From Nocardioides sp. 503 (lineage in GTDB: Bacteria; Actinomycetota; Actinomycetes; Propionibacteriales; Nocardioidaceae), in contig NZ_SPUI01000002.1 in the NCBI RefSeq assembly GCF_004522095.1, forward strand, positions 1,240,001-1,304,000: 64,000 nt of DNA, read 5' to 3'. This document shows positions 37,004 to 45,645 of the stretch, piece by piece. Every line of letters starts with the position of its first letter. Position 1 is the stretch's first letter. The notes under the pieces are model-generated. The model saw nothing but the letters and a program-made list of their open reading frames with translations. It did no database searches and was not told the origin of the DNA. A program made the position numbers and the translations under genes.

Positions 37004-37665
37004 CGTGAGACCACCCTGTCGACGTAGATGCCGGGAGTGACGACGGCCTCGGGGTCGAGCTCGCCGGTGTCGACGACGTCGCTCACCTGCGCCACGACGG
37101 TCGTGGCCGCGGTGGCCATGACCGGCCCGAAGTTGCGGGCGGTCTTGCGGTAGACGAGGTTGCCGGCGCGGTCGGCGCGGTGGGCGCCGATGAGGGCGAC
37201 GTCGCCCTTGATCGGGTACTCGAGGACGTAGGTGCGCCCGTCGATCTCACGGGTCTCCTTGCCCTCCGCGAGCGGAGTGCCGACCCCGGTCGGGCAGAAG
37301 AACGCCCCGATCCCGGCGCCGGCGGCGCGCATGCGCTCGGCGAGGTTGCCCTGGGGCACGACGTCGAGCTCGATGCGGCCGTCGCGGTAGAGCCCGTCGA
37401 ACACCCACGAGTCGGACTGGCGGGGGAAGGAGCAGACCACCTTGCGGACCCGGCCCTTGGCCAGCAGCGCGGCCAGGCCGGTGTCGCCGTTGCCGGCGTT
37501 GTTGGAGACCACGGTGAGGTCGGTGGCCCCCTGGCGGATCAGCGCGTCGATGAGGTCGACCGGCATCCCGGCCATGCCGAAGCCGCCGACGAGCACGGTG
37601 GCGCCGTCCGCGACGTCGACCAAGGCCTCCTCGGCCCCGGTCGCCCCCTCGAAGAACGCCGTCAC
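37000..37665 (-). CDS. pcaI: 3-oxoadipate CoA-transferase, alpha subunit
   Basis: The protein has 221 residues. The glycine-rich CoA-binding motif VLVGGFGMAGMPVDLIDAL is near the N-terminus, and VSNNAGNGDTGLAALL and NLAERMRAAGAGIGAFFCPTGVGT follow, as in all alpha subunits. GTG at 37665 overlaps the pcaF stop by 4 nt and its own stop overlaps pcaJ by 4 nt, so PcaF, PcaI and PcaJ are coupled. Confidence 0.93.
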   Translation of the reverse strand: MTAFFEGATGAEEALVDVADGATVLVGGFGMAGMPVDLIDALIRQGATDLTVVSNNAGNGDTGLAALLAKGRVRKVVCSFPRQSDSWVFDGLYRDGRIELDVVPQGNLAERMRAAGAGIGAFFCPTGVGTPLAEGKETREIDGRTYVLEYPIKGDVALIGAHRADRAGNLVYRKTARNFGPVMATAATTVVAQVSDVVDTGELDPEAVVTPGIYVDRVVSR

Positions 37666-38843
37666 GCCTGGTTCTCCAGGACCACCGCGAGCGCCTGGCC
37701 GACACCGATGCAGATGGCCGCGACGCCCCAGCGGTCGCCGGACTCGCGCAGGCGGTGGGCGAGGGTGCCGAGGATGCGCGCGCCGGAGGCGCCGAGCGGG
37801 TGCCCGATCGCGATGGCTCCCCCCTTGGCGTTGACGATGGCGGGGTCGACCTTCCAGGCGTCGAGGCACGCGAGCGACTGCACCGCGAAGGCCTCGTTGA
37901 GCTCGACCGCCGCGACGTCGTCCCAGCGGATCCCGGCGCGGGCCAGTGCCTTGTCGGCCGCCTCGACGGGGGCGAACCCGAACTCCTGGGGCGCCAGCGC
38001 GTGCACGCCACGGCCCGCGATCCGGGCGAGCGGGGCCACGCCGATCGTGTCGGCGGCGGCCTCGGACCCGATGACCAGCGCCGAGGCGCCGTCGTTGAGC
38101 GGGGAGGCGTTGCCCGCGGTGATGGTCCCGTCGGAGCGGAACGACGCCTTGAGGCCGGCCAGCTTGCCGGCGGTCGAGCCAGCTCGGATGCTCTCGTCGC
38201 GGGTCAGCTCGGCGCCCGGCACGGGCACCACCAGGTCGTCGTAGAAGCCGGCCGTCCAGGCCTCGTCGGCGCGGCGGTGGGACAGGGCCGCGAACTCGTC
38301 CTGCCGCTCGCGCCCGATGCCGAACCGGTCGGCGAGCTGCTCGTTGGCCTCGCCGAGCGAGACCGTCCACTCGGCAGGCATGCGCTCGTTGACCAGGCGC
38401 CAGCCGAGCGTGGTGGACACGGCGGTGACGTTGCCGGCGGGGTAGGCGCGCGACGGCTTGGGCAGCACCCAGGGGGCGCGGGTCATCGACTCCACACCGC
38501 CGGCCACGACGACGTCGGCGTCGCCGGACTCGACCTGGCGCGAGGCGGTCATGGCCGCGTCCAGCGAGGAGCCGCAGAGGCGGTTGACGGTGGTGGCCGG
38601 GACGGAGGTCGGCAGGCCGGCCAGCAGCACGGCCATCCGGCCGACGTTGCGGTTGTCCTCCCCCGCGCCGTTGGCGTTGCCCCAGACGACGTCCTGGATG
38701 CGCTCGGGGTCCAGCTGCGGGGTCTTGGCCAGCACCCCCTGCAGCGCCACGGCCGCCAGGTCGTCGGGCCGGACCTCGGCCAGCGCGCCGCCGAAGCGGC
38801 CGAACGGCGTGCGGGCGGCGGCGTACACGAAGGACGAGGTCAC
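37662..38843 (-). CDS. pcaF: 3-oxoadipyl-CoA thiolase
   Basis: The protein has 393 residues. It cleaves 3-oxoadipyl-CoA to succinyl-CoA and acetyl-CoA, the last step of the beta-ketoadipate pathway. The acyl-accepting cysteine is C90 in NRLCGSSLDA; NEAFAVQ, GGAIAIGHPLGASGARI and CIGVGQ give the other catalytic residues. The GTG at 38843 has AGGAG 4 nt upstream; the longer frame to 39074 is a shadow of the regulator gene. Operator-like palindromes fill the gap before it. A general acetyl-CoA acyltransferase role is possible, but the neighbours argue for PcaF. Confidence 0.93.
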   Translation of the reverse strand: MTSSFVYAAARTPFGRFGGALAEVRPDDLAAVALQGVLAKTPQLDPERIQDVVWGNANGAGEDNRNVGRMAVLLAGLPTSVPATTVNRLCGSSLDAAMTASRQVESGDADVVVAGGVESMTRAPWVLPKPSRAYPAGNVTAVSTTLGWRLVNERMPAEWTVSLGEANEQLADRFGIGRERQDEFAALSHRRADEAWTAGFYDDLVVPVPGAELTRDESIRAGSTAGKLAGLKASFRSDGTITAGNASPLNDGASALVIGSEAAADTIGVAPLARIAGRGVHALAPQEFGFAPVEAADKALARAGIRWDDVAAVELNEAFAVQSLACLDAWKVDPAIVNAKGGAIAIGHPLGASGARILGTLAHRLRESGDRWGVAAICIGVGQALAVVLENQA

Positions 38844-38852
38844 GGTGCTCCT

Positions 38853-38894
38853 GTTCGGTGTGCGAACGCGTGTGCGGTTCACGAACGAATCGTA
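38853..38894 (-). promoter_or_regulatory. Promoter/operator region of pcaF with two GTTC palindromes
   Basis: TACGAT (38894-38889, minus strand) is a likely -10 box. GTTCACGAAC (38877-38886) overlaps the predicted start of transcription, and GTTCGGTGTGCGAAC (38853-38867, a perfect 5-bp half-site with 5-nt spacer) lies just downstream. Two sites with the same half-site suit the IclR-type regulator encoded next door. Confidence 0.6.
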
Positions 38895-38908
38895 GCAAGC
38901 CGGCAGGG

Positions 38909-39685
38909 TCAGCGGGCGGCGTGGGCGAGGTCGTCGGAGACGGCGCGGGCGGCGGCAACGACGTGGCCGACGTAGTCCTCGGGCAGGGACCCGGTGCGGG
39001 GCGTGGAGGTGGAGATGTTGATCGCGGCGACCACCGCGCCGGAGCGGTCGCGCACCGGCGCCGCGACCGAGCACAGGCCGGCCTCGAGCTCCTGGTCGAC
39101 GACCGCCCAGCCCTGCTCGCGCACGCGGGCCAGCTCGGCGCGCAGCGCGTCGGGCTGGTGCAGGGTGCGTTCGGTGAGGGCGGTCAGCGGCGTCGCGGCG
39201 AGGTAGGCGTCGACCTCCTGGGGCGCGAGGTCCGCGAGGAGCACCCGTCCCATCGAGGTGGCGTCGGCCGGGAAGCGGGTGCCGACGGTGATCCCCACGG
39301 TCATGATCCGACGGGTCGCGACGCGGGCGACGTAGACGATGTCGGCGCCGTCCAGCACCGCGGCCGAGGTCGACTCCCCCACGAGCGCCGTGAGCCGCTC
39401 GAGGTGCGGCTGCACCAGCTGGGGAAGGCCCAGGCCGGAGAGGTACGCCGTCCCGAGCCGCAGCACCTGCGGGGTCAGCGTGAAGAGCGCGCCGTCGAGC
39501 CGCACGAACCCGAGCTCGCGCAGGGTGTGCAGGAGGCGCCGTGCCGTCGCGCGGCTGAGACCGGTGCGGCCGGCCACCTCGCTCAGCGTCATCGAGGTGT
39601 GCTCGGCGTCGAAGGCCGTGATCACCTCCAGCCCCCGGGCCAGCGACTGCACGAACATCTCCCCCGGAGGCGGCCGCTCGCTCAT
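38909..39685 (-). CDS. pcaR: IclR-family regulator of the beta-ketoadipate genes (PcaR-like)
   Basis: The protein has 258 residues. An N-terminal winged helix (MFVQSLARGLEVITAFDAEHTSMTLSEVAGRTGLSRATARRLLHTLRELGFV) is followed by the IclR effector domain (DATSMGRVLLADL, VREQGWAVVDQELEAGLCSVAAPVRDRSGAVVAAINIS). IclR proteins of this subgroup sense pathway intermediates such as 3-oxoadipate. The ATG at 39685 has TAGGCT 7 nt upstream (leaderless). It sits between pcaL and pcaF. The symbol rests on context. Confidence 0.88.
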   Translation of the reverse strand: MSERPPPGEMFVQSLARGLEVITAFDAEHTSMTLSEVAGRTGLSRATARRLLHTLRELGFVRLDGALFTLTPQVLRLGTAYLSGLGLPQLVQPHLERLTALVGESTSAAVLDGADIVYVARVATRRIMTVGITVGTRFPADATSMGRVLLADLAPQEVDAYLAATPLTALTERTLHQPDALRAELARVREQGWAVVDQELEAGLCSVAAPVRDRSGAVVAAINISTSTPRTGSLPEDYVGHVVAAARAVSDDLAHAAR

Positions 39686-39692
39686 GGGCGCG

Positions 39693-39698
39693 AGCCTA
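39693..39698 (-). promoter_or_regulatory. -10 box TAGGCT, leaderless promoter of the IclR gene
   Basis: TAGGCT on the minus strand is followed by 7 nt and the ATG at 39685. The regulator can therefore be expressed independently of pcaL. Confidence 0.6.
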
Positions 39699-39749
39699 GG
39701 GGGTCGCCGACCGCAGCGGTCCTGCCCTGCCGTCGGTCTCGCCAGGCCG

Positions 39750-40943
39750 CTACTGCTTCCTGCCCTCGTCGAGGAGCACCTGCTGGACGACGCGGAAGGC
39801 GGCGTCGGCGTCGGGGACGCCGCAGTAGACCGCGGTCTGCAGCAGCAGCTCCTTGATCTCCTCGACCGTCACCCCCAGCGTGAGCGCGGCGCGCACGTGC
39901 GTCGCCAGCTGCTCGTGGTGGCCGCGCGCGACGAGGGCGGTCAGCGTGACCAGGGAGCGGCTGCGGCGGTCCAGGCCGGGGCGGCCCCAGACCGCGCCCC
40001 ACTCGTACTCGGTGACCAGCTCCTGGAAGTCGCGGGTGAAGTCCGTCGTGCCGGCCAGGGCGCGGTCGACGTGGGCGTCGCCCAGGACCTCACGGCGTAC
40101 GGCGAGGCCGACCTCGTGCCACGAGCCGGACGCCTGCTCGGGCTCACCCAGCACGTGCTGGCGCACGAGCCGCGCCACCTGCTCGGGCGCCTCGGCCGGC
40201 GCCAGGTGCGCGACGTCGTCGAGCACCACCAGGCGGCCGTCGCGCACGCCCTCGGCGACCTCTTGCAGCCGGCCCACCGGTGCGGCCTGGTCCGCGTCGC
40301 CCGCCACCGCCAGGACGGGGGCCGTGACCTCGCCCAGCCGGGCGCGCACGTCGAAGCCGGCGACCGCCGCGCACGCCTGGCGGTACCCGTGGTCGTCGGT
40401 CCCGGCCAAGGCGTCCAGCAGCGACGCCACCACCTCGGGCCGGCGCTCGACGAAGCCGGGCGCGAACCACCGCTCGCGGGACCCCGCGACCATCACGCGG
40501 GTGCCGGACATGGCCACCTGTGCCATCCGGCCCTCCCACATCGCCCGCTCGCCGAGCACGGCACCGGTGCACAGCAGCACCGCGTCGCGCACACGCCCCG
40601 GGGCGTCGAGCAGCAGCTGCAGGCCGACCGCCCCGCCGACCGAGTTGCCGGCGTAGGAGAAGCTGCCGCCCACCTCGTCGCGCTGGAGCAGGACCTCGTC
40701 GACGACGGCGAGCACGCCGGCCGCGAGCTCGGCCATGTCGTAGGGCTCCTCGGGCACCGAGCGGTTGTGCCCATGGCCCGGGAGGTCCCAGGCGAGGACG
40801 TCGAAGACGTCGGCGAGGTGGCCGGCCGCCTCCGCCCAGAGCGCGGTCGCCGAGGTCCCGAGCGAGGGGCCCAGGACCAGCAGCGGCAGCTCGGCGCGGT
40901 CGCGGGCGCCGCTCATGCGGACGGCGGTGACGGCGGGGATCAT
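39750..40943 (-). CDS. pcaL: Bifunctional 3-oxoadipate enol-lactonase / 4-carboxymuconolactone decarboxylase
   Basis: The protein has 397 residues and is a fusion typical of Actinobacteria. Residues of about 1-260 are the alpha/beta-hydrolase lactonase (nucleophile S101 in YAGNSVGGAVG; DADQAAP and DVAHLAPAEAPE supply the acid and His regions). Residues of about 275-397 are the decarboxylase (REVLGDAHVDRALAGTTDFTRDFQELVTEYEWGAVWGRPGLDRRSRSLVTL, HVRAALTLGVTVEEIKELLLQTAVYCGVPDA). Together they turn 4-carboxymuconolactone into 3-oxoadipate. AGGAGG lies 8 nt before the ATG at 40943. The upper-pathway genes pcaH, pcaG and pcaB are not in the window. Confidence 0.95.
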   Translation of the reverse strand: MIPAVTAVRMSGARDRAELPLLVLGPSLGTSATALWAEAAGHLADVFDVLAWDLPGHGHNRSVPEEPYDMAELAAGVLAVVDEVLLQRDEVGGSFSYAGNSVGGAVGLQLLLDAPGRVRDAVLLCTGAVLGERAMWEGRMAQVAMSGTRVMVAGSRERWFAPGFVERRPEVVASLLDALAGTDDHGYRQACAAVAGFDVRARLGEVTAPVLAVAGDADQAAPVGRLQEVAEGVRDGRLVVLDDVAHLAPAEAPEQVARLVRQHVLGEPEQASGSWHEVGLAVRREVLGDAHVDRALAGTTDFTRDFQELVTEYEWGAVWGRPGLDRRSRSLVTLTALVARGHHEQLATHVRAALTLGVTVEEIKELLLQTAVYCGVPDADAAFRVVQQVLLDEGRKQ

Positions 40944-41175
40944 CGGCGGTGCCTCCTGGGAGCGGGCGCGGTACGTCGTCGACCAGCGTGCCCGCCGCCC
41001 CCCGGCGTCCGCCGGCCGGGTGGTCCCTGGCTGCGGCTCCGGAAGCCGTCCACCCGGCGACACCCGGACCGACCAGACCCCGAAGGGTGAACGCCTTTCG
41101 CGCCCCGACCTGCGACGATGGGTCCTGCGCGGTGCCGGGACCCCGCTCCACACGACCCGTGTCCAGGACCCAGAG

Positions 41176-44115
41176 GTGCGCTTGAAGCTCGTCCGTCCGG
41201 CCGACGACCCCGCGCGCACCCTCCTGCTGACCGGTGCGGTGGTCCTCCTGGTCGTCCACGCCGTCTTCGCCACCGGCGTCGTCGGCGACACGACGTACCT
41301 GCTCGCGGTCTTCGGCGCCGCCGTGGTCGCCGGGGTGGCCTTCCTGCGCGCACCGGAGGGCCGTCGGCTCGTGCCCGGGCTGATCGCCGCCGGTCTCACG
41401 TCCTCGGCGATCGGCGAGGTCGCCTGGTACTCCTACTACTGGCGCGGGGTGGAGCCGGACGTCTCGGCCGCCGACGTGCCGTACTTCCTCAGCTACGTCG
41501 CGCTGGGCGCGGCGATGTTCGTCGCCACGCTGGTGCGCACCCGCGAGGGACGCCGGCGCATCGACGCCGACGCGGTCCTCGACGCGCTGAGCATCCTCAC
41601 CGTCAGCATCCTGGTCTTCTGGAGCACCTCCATCTCCGGCCTGGTCGACGACCAGAGCATCTCCCCCTTCGAGACCGCGGTCCTCGGCGCCTACCCGGTC
41701 GCCGACGCGATCCTGCTCGCGCTCGTGCTGCGCGCGCTCGCGACGCCGCGCACGCGCGCCGCCATCGGCCGCACCTTCGCCGCGGGTGCGCTGTGCTGGC
41801 TGGCCTCGGATCTGGGCTACCTGCTGCTCTCCCTGAGCACCCCGGTCTCCACCGTGCTCGACCTCGGCTGGATGCTCGGCGGGCTGCTGATGGCCGCCGG
41901 CGCCTGGATGGGCACCGGCACCGCCGGGGCCGAGCTCGACGAGGAGGCCGACGCCGGCCGCACCGAGGCGTGGCAGCTGGCCATCGCGATCCTTCCCCTG
42001 GCCGTGCCGCCGCTGCTGGAGCTCCAGAGCGACCTGCGCGGCGGCGACCTCTCGCCGTACCTGTCGATCATCGGGATGGCCGCCCTGCTGGTGCTCGCCT
42101 TCGCACGCACCGCCCGGCTGCTCGCCTCGGAGCGACGGGCCCGCGCGGTCGTACGCCGCAGCCGCCGCCACTACGAGCGACTGGCCGAGAACAGCTCCGA
42201 CGCCGTGATCGTCATCGGCACCGACGGCACGATCCTGCGCGGCTCCCCCCACCTGCCCCGGCTCCTCGGCCTGGCCCGGATCGCGCCGGACCTCGACTGG
42301 ACCAGCTACCTGCTGGCCGAGGACGCCGAGCGCCTCACCGAGCTCTTCTTCCGGTCGCTGGAGCAGCCCGGCGTGCCGTTGACCTCCGAGGCGCGCGTCG
42401 ACCACGACGCTGACAGCACGCGCTGGCTCGAGGTCCGGCTGGTCAACCTGGTCGACGACCCCGACGTCGGCGGCGTGGTGGTCGCGCTCTCCGACATCAG
42501 CCCCCGCAAGGCCGTGGAGGCCGAGCTGGAGGGCTCACGGGACGCCGCGCTCGAGGGCTCGCGCGCCAAGTCGGCCTTCCTCGCGACGATGAGCCACGAG
42601 ATCCGGACCCCGATGAACGGCGTCATCGGGCTGACCGGGCTGCTGCTCACCACCGAGCTCGACGCACGCCAGCGCCAGTACGCCGAGGGCGTGCGCGGCG
42701 CGGGCGAGGCCCTGCTCACGCTGATCAACGACATCCTGGACTTCTCCAAGGTCGAGGCCGGCAAGCTGCAGCTCGAGACCCTCGACTTCAGCCTGGTGCA
42801 GGTCGTCGAGGACGCCGCCGAGCTGGTCGGCGAGAGCGCCACCGCCAAGTCCCTGGAGCTGCTCGCCTACTGCTCCCCCGAGCTGCCCGCCCACCTCCGC
42901 GGCGACCCCGCCCGGATCCGGCAGGTGCTGCTCAACCTCGCCTCCAACGCCATCAAGTTCACCGCGGAGGGCGAGGTCGTGGTGCGCGCCCAGCTCGACG
43001 ACACGACCGACGAGGGCGTCGTCGTGCGCTTCGAGGTCAGCGACACCGGCGTCGGCATCGCCGAGGAGGACCAGGAGCGGCTCTTCGACCCCTTCTCCCA
43101 GGCCGACTCCTCGACGACCCGCAAGTACGGCGGCACGGGCCTCGGCCTGGCCATCTGCCGTCAGCTGGTGACCGCGATGGGCGGCTCGCTCGGGGTGCGC
43201 AGCCGGCCCGGCGCCGGCAGCACGTTCTGGTTCACCCTGCCCCTGGAGCGCGCGGAGGGCACGGACCTCGTCGCTGCGGCGCGCCCCGGCGGACTGTCCG
43301 GCGTGCGGGTCCTGGTCGTCGACGACAACCAGACGAACCGGCTGATCCTGGAGGACCAGCTCGGCGCCTGGGGCATGCGGCCCGACTGCGTCGCCGACGC
43401 CGGGACCGCGCTGGTGCGCCTCGCCGAGGCCGAGCGCGACGGTGCGCCGTACGAGCTGGGCGTGCTGGACCTCTGCATGCCCGAGGTGGACGGCCTGGAG
43501 CTGGCCCGGCGGATCCGCGCAGAGGCCGCCTCGGCGCCGGGGCTGGTGCTGCTGACGTCCGGCGGCGACCTGGCCAGCGCCGACGTGATGGCTGCCGGCA
43601 TCGACCGCCTGCTCTCCAAGCCCGTGCAGCTGTCGCGCCTGGCGACCGCGCTCGAGGAGGCGATGGCGGCCAGGCGAGACCCGGAGGCGCCGCCTGCAGC
43701 GCCGACCGAGACCCCGACCTCCACGCGACCCGGAGGGCGCGGCCACGTGCTGGTCGTCGAGGACGGCGTCACCAACCAGCTCGTGGCGGTGGGCATCCTG
43801 GAGCACCTGGGCTACACGACCGAGGTGGCGGAGAACGGGCTCGAGGCGCTGGCCGCGATGGAGCAGACGACCTTCGACGCGGTCCTGATGGACTGCCAGA
43901 TGCCGGAGATGGACGGCTACCAGGCCACCACCGAGATCCGTCGGCGCGAGGGCTCCGAGCGTCACACGCCGGTCATCGCGATGACCGCCAGCGCGACCGC
44001 CGGCGACCGGGAGCGGTGCCTGCAGGCCGGCATGGACGACTACGTCGCCAAGCCGGTGCACCCCGACGAGGTCGTCATCGCCCTCGACCGTTGGGTGTCG
44101 GCCGCGACCGCGTGA
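41176..44115 (+). CDS. Hybrid sensor histidine kinase with two receiver domains
   Basis: The protein has 979 residues. An N-terminal membrane sensor of about eight helices (to about residue 320) is followed by a PAS domain (about 335-455), HisKA (H474 in TMSHEIRTPMNGVIGL), HATPase_c (LLNLASNAIKF, DTGVGIAEEDQERLFDPFSQADSS, KYGGTGLGLAICRQL) and two receivers. REC1 has VLVVDDNQTN and a phosphoacceptor at D765. REC2 has VLVVEDGVTNQ, D906 in LMDCQMPEMDG and the C-terminal KPV. No output domain or partner regulator is adjacent. GTG at 41176 is used; TTG at 41182 with AGAGG is an alternative. The signal sensed is unknown. Confidence 0.93.
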   Translation: MRLKLVRPADDPARTLLLTGAVVLLVVHAVFATGVVGDTTYLLAVFGAAVVAGVAFLRAPEGRRLVPGLIAAGLTSSAIGEVAWYSYYWRGVEPDVSAADVPYFLSYVALGAAMFVATLVRTREGRRRIDADAVLDALSILTVSILVFWSTSISGLVDDQSISPFETAVLGAYPVADAILLALVLRALATPRTRAAIGRTFAAGALCWLASDLGYLLLSLSTPVSTVLDLGWMLGGLLMAAGAWMGTGTAGAELDEEADAGRTEAWQLAIAILPLAVPPLLELQSDLRGGDLSPYLSIIGMAALLVLAFARTARLLASERRARAVVRRSRRHYERLAENSSDAVIVIGTDGTILRGSPHLPRLLGLARIAPDLDWTSYLLAEDAERLTELFFRSLEQPGVPLTSEARVDHDADSTRWLEVRLVNLVDDPDVGGVVVALSDISPRKAVEAELEGSRDAALEGSRAKSAFLATMSHEIRTPMNGVIGLTGLLLTTELDARQRQYAEGVRGAGEALLTLINDILDFSKVEAGKLQLETLDFSLVQVVEDAAELVGESATAKSLELLAYCSPELPAHLRGDPARIRQVLLNLASNAIKFTAEGEVVVRAQLDDTTDEGVVVRFEVSDTGVGIAEEDQERLFDPFSQADSSTTRKYGGTGLGLAICRQLVTAMGGSLGVRSRPGAGSTFWFTLPLERAEGTDLVAAARPGGLSGVRVLVVDDNQTNRLILEDQLGAWGMRPDCVADAGTALVRLAEAERDGAPYELGVLDLCMPEVDGLELARRIRAEAASAPGLVLLTSGGDLASADVMAAGIDRLLSKPVQLSRLATALEEAMAARRDPEAPPAAPTETPTSTRPGGRGHVLVVEDGVTNQLVAVGILEHLGYTTEVAENGLEALAAMEQTTFDAVLMDCQMPEMDGYQATTEIRRREGSERHTPVIAMTASATAGDRERCLQAGMDDYVAKPVHPDEVVIALDRWVSAATA

Positions 44116-44266
44116 CCACCGCTCGCGGAGGGCGTGAGGTCGGGCGGGACCGGGTACCGAGGCGCACGCCGTGGTGGACCGCCCTTGTCGGGCCGGGATC
44201 GCCCCAGCAGACTGCACGAGGGCCGTCCCTCCGGGGCGGTCAGCCACTTCGGACACAGGAGGACGC

Positions 44267-44512
44267 ATGACGACCACCCCGGAAGAGCCGCTCGGCGACG
44301 ACGACATGACCACCGCCCCGGCGGGTGACCCCACGCCGCCCGCGGGCGACGCGGACGGCACCGACGGCGGCGACGCCGACGGCACGGACGGCGACGCCAC
44401 CGACACCACCGACGGCGACACGACCGACTCCGACGGCACCGACAGTGACGGCACCGACACCGACGGGACCGACGGCGACGCGACCGACACCACGGACGGC
44501 GACGCGTCCTGA
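44267..44512 (+). CDS. Asp/Thr/Gly-repeat acidic peptide, 81 residues
   Basis: AGGAGG lies 4 nt before the ATG. The first 26 residues (MTTTPEEPLGDDDMTTAPAG and a Pro-rich step) are followed by 55 residues made almost only of Asp, Thr, Gly, Ala and Ser. A 14-residue unit, DGTDGDATDTTDGD, is repeated exactly at 38-51 and 66-79; at the DNA level the two copies differ at four codons, all synonymous. There is no signal peptide and there are no cysteines. The stop is 2 nt from the JmjC oxygenase gene. A substrate peptide for that enzyme is the most economical explanation; a Ca2+-binding acidic protein is the alternative. Confidence 0.8.
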   Translation: MTTTPEEPLGDDDMTTAPAGDPTPPAGDADGTDGGDADGTDGDATDTTDGDTTDSDGTDSDGTDTDGTDGDATDTTDGDAS

Positions 44513-44514
44513 CC

Positions 44515-45645
44515 GTGCCCGGATCCGCGCTCGACCTGCTCAGCGGTGACGCCCAGACCTTCCTCGCGAAGGTCTGGGCGTCGCGGGTGCACCTGCACCG
44601 CACCGACCCCGAGCGGCTGGTCTCCCTGCTCTCGCTCGACGACGTCGACACCCTGCTGACCTCGTCGGCGATCCGCACGCCGTCGGTCCGCATCGCCCAG
44701 GACGGCGCGGTGCTCCCCGAGTCGTCCTACACCCGCGGCGCGACGCTGGCCGGCAAGCCGCTCACCGGGCTGGTCGACTCCCGCAAGGCGCTCGCGCTGT
44801 TCGCCGGCGGCGCCACCATCGTCCTGCAGGGGCTGCACCGCTACTGGCTGCCGATCACCCGGCTCGTCGCCGAGCTCGAGCTCGAGTTGGGCCACCCCTG
44901 CCAGGCCAACGCCTACCTCACCCCGCCGGGAGCCCAGGGCTTCGCGGTGCACTCCGACTCCCACGACGTGTTCGTGTTCCAGACCGCCGGCTCCAAGCAG
45001 TGGGAGGTCCACGGCACCGACGGCCCCGAGCAGGTGCTCCTGGAGCCGGGCGTGTCGATGTACCTGCCGACCGGCACCCCCCACGCGGCCCGGGCGCAGG
45101 AGACCGTCTCCCTGCACGTCACCCTCGGCATCAACCAGCTGACCTGGCGCGGCCTGGTGGAGCGCAGCGTCGCCGACGTGGTCGGGCGCGTGCCCGACGA
45201 GCACCTGCCTGCGGGCTACCTCGACGACCCCGCCGAGCTCGCCGCCGGGCTGGCCCAGCGGCTGGAGTCGCTGGCCGCCGACCTCCGCGGGGTCTCCGCG
45301 GAGGCCGCGGTCGCCGCCGAGGTACGCCGCTTCCTCACCACCCGCAGCCCCCGACTCGCAGGCGGGCTGCACGACGTGCTCGCGGTCGCGACCCTGGACG
45401 ACCACACCCTCCTGCGCCGCCGGCCCGGGCACCCGTGCGTCCTGCTGCCCCGCGGCGACCGGCTCGAGGTGCTCCTGGGCGACCGCTCCGTCGACGTCCC
45501 GGCGTGGCTGGGTCCCGCCCTGGAGGACCTGCGCGCGCGCCGGGAGCTGACCCCGGGCGACCTTGCCGAGCACCTGGACCCCCAGAGCCGCCTCGTGCTC
45601 TGCCGCCGCCTCGTCCGAGAAGGGCTCCTCGAGGTCGCCACGTGA
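44515..45645 (+). CDS. JmjC/cupin-4 Fe(II)/2-oxoglutarate oxygenase
   Basis: The protein has 376 residues and is related to the ribosomal-oxygenase type of bacterial cupin-4 proteins, such as YcfD, which hydroxylate a protein side chain. The iron triad is seen as H146-S-D148 (in GAQGFAVHSDSHDVFVFQ) and H190 (YLPTGTPHAARA), with K161 as the likely 2-oxoglutarate contact. A C-terminal winged-helix-like region (SPRLAGGLHDVLAVA, LTPGDLAEHLDPQSRLVLCRRLVREGLLEVA) follows the barrel. GTG starts 2 nt after the acidic-peptide stop and the end overlaps the next gene by 4 nt. The substrate is probably encoded next door (inference). Confidence 0.88.
   Translation: MPGSALDLLSGDAQTFLAKVWASRVHLHRTDPERLVSLLSLDDVDTLLTSSAIRTPSVRIAQDGAVLPESSYTRGATLAGKPLTGLVDSRKALALFAGGATIVLQGLHRYWLPITRLVAELELELGHPCQANAYLTPPGAQGFAVHSDSHDVFVFQTAGSKQWEVHGTDGPEQVLLEPGVSMYLPTGTPHAARAQETVSLHVTLGINQLTWRGLVERSVADVVGRVPDEHLPAGYLDDPAELAAGLAQRLESLAADLRGVSAEAAVAAEVRRFLTTRSPRLAGGLHDVLAVATLDDHTLLRRRPGHPCVLLPRGDRLEVLLGDRSVDVPAWLGPALEDLRARRELTPGDLAEHLDPQSRLVLCRRLVREGLLEVAT

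Noticed and set aside
44340..44512. Short direct DNA repeats that could suggest a CRISPR or a minisatellite
   Set aside because: The units code for an in-frame acidic peptide with a ribosome-binding site, the repeats differ by synonymous changes, and there are no spacers.
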